Under the pieces are notes generated by a model. That model saw only the letters and a program-made list of their open reading frames with translations. It did not search any database and was not told where the DNA came from. From positions 1 through 64,000 of the forward strand of contig NZ_BMQJ01000022.1 of NCBI RefSeq assembly GCF_014648055.1: a stretch of 64,000 nt of DNA, in the 5' to 3' direction. The position numbers were made by a program, and so were the translations under genes. The stretch comes from Streptosporangium pseudovulgare. Its GTDB lineage: Bacteria > Actinomycetota > Actinomycetes > Streptosporangiales > Streptosporangiaceae. This document shows positions 6,664-14,476 of the stretch, in pieces (position 1 is the first letter of the stretch; each line of letters starts with the position of its first letter).

Positions 6664-8157
6664 TCACCCGGGCTCCAGGAGGGGGCGGTGGAACCGTACG
6701 GAGGACGGCTCCGGGGCGGGGCGGATCGCCGCCAGCGCCCGTTCGAGCGACCGCTCCAGCGGGACGCCGGTGTCGATCACGACCGCGCCGGGCCACGGCG
6801 CGGCCCGCGCCGCCAGCTCCGCCGCGATCTCCGGACCGGCGTCCGAGATCCCCCCGGTACGGCTCGCGAGCCGGTCGGCGACCACCTGCGGCGGGGCGGT
6901 GCAGCGCAGCGCGAACAGCTCGCTGGACGCGCCGTCGGCGACGGCTCCGGCCGCCGCCCGGTGCGCGGCGTCGGTCCAGGAGGCGTCGAGGACGACCGGC
7001 TCGCCGTTCCGCAGCAGCCTGCCGGCCCGCGCCAGCAGCTCGCCGTAGGCGCGTTCGGTGTGCTCCCGGTCGTAGACGCCCTCGCCGAAGGGGGCGGCGG
7101 CGGACCGCTCGGGGGTGACGCCGGCCAGTTCCTTGCGGACGCGGTCGCTGCTCAGCAGCGTCACGCCGAGCCGGTCGGCGATGGCCGCGGCCAGGGTCGA
7201 CTTGCCGGTGCCGGGCGTCCCGCCGACGAGGATCAGCGGCACCGCGCCGGCCCGCAGGTGGCGCAGCGTGAGGCCGGCGAGCTCACGGGCCTGGCGCGCC
7301 GCGCCGGGGTCGTGCTGGGCGTGCCGCAGGCAGGCCACCTTGACGCGGACGAAGGCCCGGTAGGCGACGTAGTGGTGCCACAGCGTGGGCGGGGCGGGGT
7401 CGCCGGAGAACTCGGTGTACCAGTGCAGGAACAGCTCCGCCGCCCGGGGCGCGCCCAGCCGTTCCAGGTCCATGGCGAGGAAGGCCGCGTCGTCCAGGCC
7501 GTCGAGGAAGCGCAGCCGCTCGTCGAACTCCAGGCAGTCGAGGATCCGCGGCCCGTCGTCCAGGCAGAAGACGTCCTCGGCGAGCAGGTCGCCGTGGCCG
7601 TCCACGATCCGGCCGTCGGCGACGCGGGCGGCGAACAGGGGGCCGCGGCCGTCGAGGAAGCGCAGCGTGCGCCCTTCGATCTCGTCCAGCACCGGGGCGC
7701 CGACCACCTGCTCGGGCAGTGCCCTGACCTGGCCGAAACTCGCCGTCCACCGCGAGCGCAGCGCCGCCACGCCGCCCTCCCGGTCGATCCGCGGGCCGCG
7801 GCGGGCCCGGCCGTGCATGCCGGCGAGCGCCCTGGCGATCCGGCGCAGGTGGTCGTCGACCGGCTCACCCGTCCGGACCAGCTCCGACAGCCGCCGCTCC
7901 TCGGGCATGCGCCGCATCACGACGAGGTGCTCGCAGACCCGCCCGTCGGGGCCGACCACGTCGGCGACCCCCTCGTAGACGTCCGGGGCCAGCCGCCGGT
8001 TGAGCTCCACCTCCTCCTGACAGACGGCCCGTCGGGCTTCGACGGAGGTGAAGTCGAGGAAGCCGAGATTCACCGGCTTCTTGAGCTTGACGGCGCGATC
8101 CCCGAGGAGGATCACGACGCCGGAGTGCGTCTCCCTGACCTGCGCCCACGGTTCCAT
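6664..8157 (-). CDS. Rv2004c-like fusion: aminoglycoside-phosphotransferase-type domain plus P-loop kinase
   Basis: The protein is 497 aa. The N-terminal half (about 1-310) has the APH-like kinase fold, with VKLKKPVNLGFLDF, RIVDGHGDLLAEDVF (Brenner-type loop with HGDL) and ILDCLEFDERLR. The C-terminal half (about 325-497) is a gluconate-kinase-like P-loop ATPase with GGTPGTGKST (Walker A) and VVLDASW. This two-domain architecture is that of Mycobacterium tuberculosis Rv2004c, a DosR-regulon member of uncertain substrate. The start ATG 8157 gives an N-terminus matching the family. Possible boxes at 8196-8231 lie 39-74 bp upstream. It is transcribed alone, away from the PadR operon. Function as a kinase is inferred; no substrate can be read from the sequence. 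Confidence 0.85.
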   Translation of the reverse strand: MEPWAQVRETHSGVVILLGDRAVKLKKPVNLGFLDFTSVEARRAVCQEEVELNRRLAPDVYEGVADVVGPDGRVCEHLVVMRRMPEERRLSELVRTGEPVDDHLRRIARALAGMHGRARRGPRIDREGGVAALRSRWTASFGQVRALPEQVVGAPVLDEIEGRTLRFLDGRGPLFAARVADGRIVDGHGDLLAEDVFCLDDGPRILDCLEFDERLRFLDGLDDAAFLAMDLERLGAPRAAELFLHWYTEFSGDPAPPTLWHHYVAYRAFVRVKVACLRHAQHDPGAARQARELAGLTLRHLRAGAVPLILVGGTPGTGKSTLAAAIADRLGVTLLSSDRVRKELAGVTPERSAAAPFGEGVYDREHTERAYGELLARAGRLLRNGEPVVLDASWTDAAHRAAAGAVADGASSELFALRCTAPPQVVADRLASRTGGISDAGPEIAAELAARAAPWPGAVVIDTGVPLERSLERALAAIRPAPEPSSVRFHRPLLEPG

Positions 8158-8195
8158 CGATCACGCCTCCGCGTCCCGGTCCGGCCGCCCGGCCG

Positions 8196-8231
8196 GCGCC
8201 GCCCGGCCCCGCGCTGTGGGGCGGACGTCCC
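8196..8231. promoter_or_regulatory. Possible DosR-like box pair upstream of the Rv2004c-like gene (weak)
   Basis: GGGGCGGACGTCCC (8218-8231) matches GGGNC-N4-GNCCC fully. GCGCCGCCCGGCCC (8196-8209) matches 7 of 8 positions at the same 22-bp pitch. The spacer 8158-8475 is extremely GC-rich, so chance matches are likely, and the GGAC(C/T)TTCGG signature of the strong sites is absent. Apart from this and the padR promoter, nothing else stands out in the spacer. Confidence 0.25.
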
Positions 8232-8462
8232 CGATGCCCGTCCCTTACCCCCGGCCGCGCCTCCCGACGCGGCCCGGCGGCGTCCGGGGATGGGAAAGCG
8301 CAGGTGAGCGCCGCCGGAACGGGTGCGCATCGGGAAACGGGCCTGGCACGCGTCCGGGAACGCGGGGCGTCCGCTCGCTCCCGGCCGGGGGACCGGCGGG
8401 GCTCGGTGCGCGTCCGGGACCGGGCGCCGTGCGCGCGGGCGGGCGGCGTATGCCGGGCGTGT

Positions 8463-8468
8463 TATGTT
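8463..8468 (+). promoter_or_regulatory. Probable -10 element TATGTT for leaderless padR transcript
   Basis: TATGTT ends 7 nt before ATG 8476, a distance that places the transcription start at or next to the start codon. No ribosome-binding site precedes that ATG, consistent with leaderless translation. A weak inverted repeat, ATGCCG (8450-8455) and CGGCAT (8472-8477), brackets the element and could be an autoregulatory site. Confidence 0.45.
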
Positions 8469-8475
8469 CTGCGGC

Positions 8476-8802
8476 ATGCCCAGGGGGACCGGTGAAGTCA
8501 GTGAACCCATGTACTACGTGCTCGTCGCGCTGCTCGACGAGCCGTTGCACGGCCACGCGATCCTGAAGGCGGTGGCCGAGCTGTCGGGGCGGCGGGTGAA
8601 CCCGTCCGTGGGCACCCTGTACGGCATCCTGGAGCGGCTGAACGACCGGGGCCTGATCGCGGTGGACCGCGAGGAGACGGTCGGCGGTCGCAGCCGGCGC
8701 TACTTCCGTCTGGCGGAGGACGGCCGCGGCGTGCTGGAGGCCGAGGCCCGGCGCATGCAGCGGGCCGCGTCCCTGGTCATCGACCGCCTTTCCCCGGCGT
8801 GA
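8476..8802 (+). CDS. PadR-family transcriptional regulator
   Basis: This 108-aa protein is a PadR winged helix. YYVLVALLDEPLHGHAILKAV, NPSVGTLYGILERLNDRGLI and RRYFRLAEDGRGVLEAEARRMQ cover nearly its whole length, followed by a short C-terminal helix for dimerisation. ATG 8476 was chosen from the -10 element 7 nt upstream; ATG 8464 and 8509 are alternatives. Its stop overlaps the GTG of the next membrane-protein gene by 4 nt (GTGA), so the two are translationally coupled. That PadR/membrane pairing is common in actinobacteria. PadR proteins usually repress nearby transporter operons, and the palindrome at 9717-9745 is a candidate target. Confidence 0.88.
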   Translation: MPRGTGEVSEPMYYVLVALLDEPLHGHAILKAVAELSGRRVNPSVGTLYGILERLNDRGLIAVDREETVGGRSRRYFRLAEDGRGVLEAEARRMQRAASLVIDRLSPA

Positions 8803-9683
8803 CCCCGATCGAACGCCGCTACCGGCTGCTGATGCGGCTGGCCTACCCGCGTGGCTACCGGTCCGACCACGGCGAGGAGGTGCTGGGGGTCCTCCTCGAC
8901 TGCGCCGAGCCGGGCCGTACGGTGCCGGAGGCGCGGCAGGTGGCGGGGCTGGTCTCCGGCGGTCTGCGGGAGCGGGTACGGCAGGCGGCGCGGGGGGAGG
9001 CCTGGCGGGACGGCCTGCACCTCGGCGTGACGGCCGTGATGGCGGGGCAACTCGCCGCGCTGCTGCCCTACGCCGGGCGGATCGGGGTATGGGTGCTGGT
9101 GTCCGCCGCCGGGCTGCTGGCCGTGTCGCGTGGGCGGGTCTGGCCGGCGCTGCTGTGCGCCGCGCTGAGCGGGGGCAAGGCGCTGCTGCTCGCCGCGGCG
9201 TGGCAGCCGGTCGACGTGACCCTTCTGCCGGTGTACCCGGGGTTTCTGACCGACCGCCCGCTGTTCGCGGCGAGCGGGCCCGCGGCGGTGGGGCTGGGGT
9301 ACGCGGTGGTGTGCTGCGGCCTGCTGGTGCTGACGGCGGGACCACCGCCGGGGCCCAGGTCGTCGTGGTGGTGGGCGGCCGTGCCGGTGGCGGCGTGGGC
9401 CGGGCCCGGCCTGCTCGCGATCGAGGCGACGCTCCCGGTGGGCCTCGGCAGGCTGGTACTGGAGGTCGGCCTGCTCTGTCTCGGCGTGTGGGCGGCGCGC
9501 ACGGCCCGTGACGCGCGCTGGGCGCTCGCCGCGGCGCTCCACCTGCTGGTGGTCTCGGGCCAGCTCACCGAGCGGCTGACCGAACTGACCCGGCAGCACC
9601 TGACGTACTGGGGCCTGCTGGCCGCGCTGACGGCCACGGCGGCGCTCGTGCCGGGCGATCGGCGGCGCGCCGTCCCGAACTGA
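8799..9683 (+). CDS. Polytopic membrane protein coupled to PadR
   Basis: The protein is 294 aa. A soluble N-terminus (about 1-75, ERRYRLLMRLAYPRGYRSDHGEEVLGVLLD) resembles the stretch found in many PadR-linked membrane proteins. Several hydrophobic segments follow (about 80-98, 100-117, 121-135, 170-187, 198-215, 220-238, 250-265 and 270-288). GTG 8799 overlaps the padR stop. The function is unknown. By analogy with PadR-coupled proteins it may help sense envelope stress or form part of an exporter, but no catalytic motif is visible. Confidence 0.75.
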   Translation: MTPIERRYRLLMRLAYPRGYRSDHGEEVLGVLLDCAEPGRTVPEARQVAGLVSGGLRERVRQAARGEAWRDGLHLGVTAVMAGQLAALLPYAGRIGVWVLVSAAGLLAVSRGRVWPALLCAALSGGKALLLAAAWQPVDVTLLPVYPGFLTDRPLFAASGPAAVGLGYAVVCCGLLVLTAGPPPGPRSSWWWAAVPVAAWAGPGLLAIEATLPVGLGRLVLEVGLLCLGVWAARTARDARWALAAALHLLVVSGQLTERLTELTRQHLTYWGLLAALTATAALVPGDRRRAVPN

Positions 9684-9714
9684 CGCCGGGCGGCATCCGG
9701 GGCGCCGTCCCGAA

Positions 9715-9745
9715 TTGACCATACTCCGTTGAACGGAGTATGGTC
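9715..9745 (+). promoter_or_regulatory. Promoter (TTGACC-N18-TATGGT) covered by a 29-bp perfect operator palindrome
   Basis: The -35 TTGACC (9715-9720) and -10 TATGGT (9739-9744) are 18 bp apart. A palindrome with 14-bp arms and a one-base centre spans 9717-9745, so a bound dimer would occlude both elements. The lipoprotein ATG (9753) starts 8 nt after the -10 with no ribosome-binding site, so the mRNA should be leaderless. The nearest regulator gene is the PadR at 8476. Confidence 0.75.
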
Positions 9746-9752
9746 CCCTGCC

Positions 9753-10613
9753 ATGCCTAGAAGATCACTTGCGGCCCTGGCCGTGCTCTGCGCGCTCGCG
9801 GGGTGCGGGACGAGCCCCTCCGCCCGGTCCGCGACCCCGTCGGCGCCGCCGGACGACACGGCCCGCCGGATCCAGTCCGTGCTGGCGGACTGCATGAAGG
9901 GCGAGGGTTTCACCTACGTCCCGTTCGTGCCGCCCCCGCCGTCCCTCCCCGAGGGAATGCAGAAGGCGGCCGGCGGCGACTACGCCGCGATGAAGGCGGA
10001 ACGCTCGAAGACGGGCTTCGGCGTCTTCTCCACCCTGGTCTACCCCCACGACTTCACGGACATCGGCGAGCCCGGCGCCGATCCCAACTGGAAGATCCAA
10101 AGAGATCTGTCGCCGGCCCAGCAGAAGGCCTACGACAAGGCGGAGACGTCGTGCCAGGGGCGGGCGATCACCAAGGTCACCGGCAAGGTCGTCAGGTCCG
10201 AGGAGGACAGGTTCACGCAGCTGAACCAGGTGATCGACCAGACCGTCCGGCGCGAGCTGGACGGCGACCCGGCGCTTGCCGAGCTCGCCTCGGCCATGTC
10301 CGGCTGCCTCTCCCGCCAGGGCTACAAGGTGACGTCCGCCAAACCGACGGACATGGCGCTCCGGGGAGAGAGGGCGTTCACCGCGCAGAAGGACGAGGTC
10401 GCCAAGAACGACGACATCCCGGACACGGATCTCCCCGAAGGGAAGTACTACGATCCCACGCACCTGAGCGCCAGTGAGGCCCGCCGCCACCTGGATCAGG
10501 AGATCAAGGCGGCCCTGGACGACCTCGAGTGCGGCAAGGACTTCTACCCGGCGTACCTGCCCAAGTTCCATGAGATCGTGCGGCGGGTCCAGGGCGAGTT
10601 CGGGGTGAGCTGA
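9753..10613 (+). CDS. Lipoprotein heading an ABC-exporter operon
   Basis: This 286-aa protein has a type II signal peptide: basic start MPRR, hydrophobic core and lipobox ALAGC with Cys18. A Ser/Pro/Thr linker follows, then an Asp/Lys-rich extracytoplasmic domain without a recognised catalytic motif. Four further cysteines (DCMKGEG, SCQGRA, SGCLSRQG, LECGKDF) could form two disulfides. The start is set by the promoter directly upstream (leaderless). It is followed by a membrane fusion protein, an ATPase and a permease, so it probably works at the outer face of that exporter. Similar small lipoproteins precede MacB-like operons in actinomycetes, but the role is inferred. Confidence 0.8.
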   Translation: MPRRSLAALAVLCALAGCGTSPSARSATPSAPPDDTARRIQSVLADCMKGEGFTYVPFVPPPPSLPEGMQKAAGGDYAAMKAERSKTGFGVFSTLVYPHDFTDIGEPGADPNWKIQRDLSPAQQKAYDKAETSCQGRAITKVTGKVVRSEEDRFTQLNQVIDQTVRRELDGDPALAELASAMSGCLSRQGYKVTSAKPTDMALRGERAFTAQKDEVAKNDDIPDTDLPEGKYYDPTHLSASEARRHLDQEIKAALDDLECGKDFYPAYLPKFHEIVRRVQGEFGVS

Positions 10614-10615
10614 CG

Positions 10616-10789
10616 ATGGCCGCACGACCGCGTCCGCTCCGGCCGCCCGCGCCCCCGGAGACGCGGCCCGCGGCGAGAGCCGCTGATCCCGCCGGGGGGA
10701 AGCGGCCCCCGGCGACGGCCGCCGGGCCTTCCGGCCAGAGGCCGGACAGGCCGCGGGAACGTCCGGCGAACGGCACGGCCCGCCGATGA
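10616..10789 (+). CDS. Possible 57-aa Pro/Arg-rich small protein between lipoprotein and fusion-protein genes
   Basis: The ATG lies 2 nt after the lipoprotein stop, and the TGA overlaps the next ATG (10786) as ATGA. The product is Pro/Arg/Ala-rich with no domain. Coupling at both ends suggests real translation, perhaps only to carry ribosomes to the downstream gene. Composition this biased can also arise in non-coding GC-rich DNA. Confidence 0.3.
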   Translation: MAARPRPLRPPAPPETRPAARAADPAGGKRPPATAAGPSGQRPDRPRERPANGTARR

Positions 10790-12508
10790 GATCTCCACGC
10801 AAGGTCCTGCCCGGGGCGCTCGCCGGAGTCCTGCTGATCGCGGGCGCCGGCTGGGCGGTCGGCACGCGGCTGCGCTCACCCGCGGAGGAGGCGGCGCTGC
10901 GCAGGCCGCCGAAACCGTCGCTGGTCACCGCGCCCGTCGAACGCGTCCGGCTGACCAGCACGGTCGTCGTCAGAGGAACGCTGGAGTACGGCTCCCCGCT
11001 CGCGATCACGCTGGCCGGCGTCGTCGGCGGCGACGACACGGCGCAACGGGTCACCCGGGCGCCGCGCCCCGGCAGGCTCACGGAGGGCGGCCTGCTCATG
11101 GAGGTCAACGGCCGCCCGGTGTTCGTCCTCGCCGGCCGGGTGCCGATGCACCGCACGATCGTCCCCGGCGCGAAGGGCGCCGACGTGCGGCAGCTCCAGC
11201 GGACGCTGCGCCGCCTCGGCCACGCGGCGCCCGTCACCGGGGTGTTCGACCGGGCCACCATCGCCGCGGTCACCCGCTTCTACGCCCGGAAAGGGTACAC
11301 GGCCCAGCGGCCGGCCCTGGAGGCCCGAGAGCGGCGCGAGACGCTGCGCAAGGCCGTGCGGACCGCCAGGCAGACCCTCGCCGCGGAGAGCCAGGCGCTC
11401 GACGCCGCCGGGGACGTGGCACCGCAGAAGACCAGGGCGGCCAACGCCAGAGCGGACCTGAAGGCGGCCGAGCGGGAGCTCGACGCGGCCGATCGGCAGC
11501 CGTACACGCCCGAGGACCAGGCCAGACGGGACGCGGCCGAGGCCACGGTGCGCGCGGCGGAGGAGAAGGCGCTGGAGGCCGAGCAGGAGCTCGCCCGCGC
11601 CGCGTCACCCGGGCCGACGCCGTCCGCCCAGCCGTCCCCTCAGCCGCCCGCCGACACCCGGCTCCTGGACCTGCGGGTCGCCAACGCCCGGCGGGAACTG
11701 GACGCCGCACGGACCGCCCTCGACCGGGTGGAACATGAGGCCGCCCAGGCGCGGCGCACGCGTCTGGAGGAACTCCGCAAGACCGTACGCGACCGGAGGG
11801 AGGCGCTGCTGACGGCGGAGCAGGCACTGCGGCAGGCGAAGCGGGTCTCGCCGGCGCGGCTCAAGGTGGCCGGCGCGCGTGAGGAACTGGCGGCCGCCAA
11901 GGCGCTGCTGGCGGAGTTCGAGCGCACCTACGGCACCACGATCCCGCCCGGCGAGATCATCTTCCTGCCGAAGCTGCCGGCACGCCTGAACAAGGCCCAG
12001 GTCAAGGCCGGTGAAACGGTCGAGAAGGCGGTCGCCACCGTGACGAGCTCGTCGTTCGTCGTGGCCGGCACCGCCGAGGCCGCCGACGCCGACCTGCTCA
12101 AGAAAGGCATGAAGGCGGTCATCGAGACCGACGCGGGCCGTACGTACCCCGGCACGCTGACCGCCGTCGGCGAACAGGCGGCGGGGACGGCCGAGGAGGA
12201 CCGGAAGGCGGGCGGCGAGGGCCGGGCGGGCTCCGAACCCGTCCTCGTCACGCCCGGCGAGGCCAAGGGCCTGAAACACCAGGCGGGAAAGGCCGTCACG
12301 GTCCGCGTCACGGTCGGCGCCACCGAGTCGGAGGTGCTCGCCGTCCCGTCGGCCGCCGTGGTCACCGCCGCCGACGGCCGGCCGCGGGTGCAGGTGGAGG
12401 TGGCGCCGGACCGGGTCAAGGAGGTCCGGGTGCGGACGGGGCTCACCGCGCACGGCAAGGTCGAGGTGATCGGGGACCTGCGGCCGGGCGACCGGGTGGT
12501 GGTCGGCG

Positions 12509-12516
<8 letters not shown>
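10786..12516 (+). CDS. Membrane fusion (periplasmic-adaptor-like) protein with peptidoglycan-binding domain
   Basis: The protein is 576 aa. It has an N-terminal membrane anchor (about 9-27), a first beta/lipoyl-like part (about 45-120), a PG_binding_1 domain (about 127-168, GADVRQLQRTLRRLG), a long Ala/Glu/Arg coiled coil (about 175-385) broken by a Pro/Ser linker (SPGPTPSAQPSPQPP), and a C-terminal HlyD/MacA-like beta barrel (about 400-576, closing with GKVEVIGDLRPGDRVVV). This layout is found in MacA-like adaptors of Gram-positive exporters. It overlaps the ATPase gene by 8 nt. It should link the ABC permease to the cell wall. The substrate is unknown. Confidence 0.85.
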
Positions 12517-13183
<667 letters not shown>

Positions 13184-13185
13184 GG

Positions 13186-14361
13186 ATGCACGTGCGCGAC
13201 CTCGCCGGCGAGGCGTTCGCCGGCATGCTGGCCTGTCCCGTCCGGACGGCGCTCACCACGCTCGGGACCGTCCTCGGCATCACCACGCTCGTCGTCACGC
13301 TCGGTGTGGCGGCCACGGCGGGCAACCAGATCGTCGGCCGGTTCGATGAGCTGACCGCCACGTCCGTCACCGTGGACGTGCCGGAGCACGACCCCCCGCT
13401 CGTCGCCTGGGACGCGGTCGAGCAGGTCACGCGGCTGCGCGGTGTGACCTCCGCCGTGGCCCTGGCCGAGAGCGAGGCCGCCGCCAACGTCGCCGTGCGC
13501 GCCAACCGCCTCGTGGACCCCACCCGGGCCGCGGGCCGGACGCTCACCGTGCTGGCCGCCACCTCGGGGCTGCCGGAAACGGTGCGCGGGCGCATGGTGC
13601 AGGGCCGCTTCTTCGACCAGGGCCACGTGGACAGGGGGGAGAGGGTCGTGGTGCTCGGCGAACAGGCGGCCAGGATGCTCGGTGTCACCCGTATCGACCG
13701 GGCACCCGCCGTCTTCATCGGCGAGCAGCCCTACACGGTCATCGGCGTCCTCGGCGAACCGCGCCGCGAACGCGCCCTCGCCGCCGCCGTCATGGTGCCG
13801 TCCTCCCTCGGCCCCCGGTTCGGTTTGCGCCACGTCACCCGGGTACTGGTCGCCACCGGCCTCGGCGCCGCCGAACTGATCGCCCGCCAGGCGCCGGCCG
13901 CGCTCAGCCCCGGCAACGAGCACCTGCTCCTGGTCGGTTCCCCGGCCACCCCGGCCAGGGCCCGCGACGCCGTGGCGGGCGACGTCGAGGCCCTGTTCCT
14001 CGTCCTCGGACTGGTCTCGCTGGTCGTGGGCGCCGTCGGCATCGCCAACGTCACGCTGGTCACGGTGATGGAGCGGACAGCCGAGATCGGGCTGCGCCGG
14101 GCGCTCGGGGCGGCGCGCAGGCACATCGCGGCGCAGTTCCTGCTGGAGTCGACACTGGTCGGGCTGACGGGCGGGGTCATCGGCGCCGCCCTGGGGGTGG
14201 TGGCGATCGTCGCGGTGTCGGCCGTCCAGCGGTGGACGCCCGTCCTCGACGTGCGTCTCGCCCTGGCCGCACCGGGCGCGGGAGCCGCGGTGGGGCTGCT
14301 CGCCGGGCTGTATCCGGCCCTGCGCGCCGCCCGTATGGAGCCGGTGGACGCGCTGCGCTGA
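13186..14361 (+). CDS. FtsX/MacB-like ABC permease
   Basis: The protein is 391 aa. It has one N-terminal membrane segment (about 20-45, RTALTTLGTVLGITTLVVTLGVAA), an extracytoplasmic MacB_PCD domain (about 50-250) and three C-terminal segments (about 270-295, 320-345, 355-380). The coupling motif MERTAEIGLRRALGA and the closing GLYPALRAARMEPVDALR are diagnostic for MacB/FtsX permeases. ATG 13186 follows TGAGG, 2 nt after the ATPase stop. It is the last gene of the operon; a hairpin lies 62 nt after the stop. Export of a peptide or antibiotic, or envelope stress release, is inferred from family only. Confidence 0.9.
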   Translation: MHVRDLAGEAFAGMLACPVRTALTTLGTVLGITTLVVTLGVAATAGNQIVGRFDELTATSVTVDVPEHDPPLVAWDAVEQVTRLRGVTSAVALAESEAAANVAVRANRLVDPTRAAGRTLTVLAATSGLPETVRGRMVQGRFFDQGHVDRGERVVVLGEQAARMLGVTRIDRAPAVFIGEQPYTVIGVLGEPRRERALAAAVMVPSSLGPRFGLRHVTRVLVATGLGAAELIARQAPAALSPGNEHLLLVGSPATPARARDAVAGDVEALFLVLGLVSLVVGAVGIANVTLVTVMERTAEIGLRRALGAARRHIAAQFLLESTLVGLTGGVIGAALGVVAIVAVSAVQRWTPVLDVRLALAAPGAGAAVGLLAGLYPALRAARMEPVDALR

Positions 14362-14422
14362 TCACCCGCCGGGCGCTGGGGATCTGGAGCGCCCGGGACG
14401 CCGGGGACGCGTCCCGGCGGGG

Positions 14423-14456
14423 CCGCCGCGGCCGGTGCGGTCACCGGCCGCGGCGG
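14423..14456. terminator. GC-rich hairpin between convergent operons
   Basis: A perfect inverted repeat with 15-bp arms (14423-14437 and 14442-14456) and a 4-nt loop sits between the stops of the permease (14361) and the GH44 gene (14477). It can end transcription in both directions. There is no U-tract, as is common in actinobacteria. Confidence 0.75.
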
Positions 14457-14476
14457 GGGAGGGGAGGGCAGGCGGG

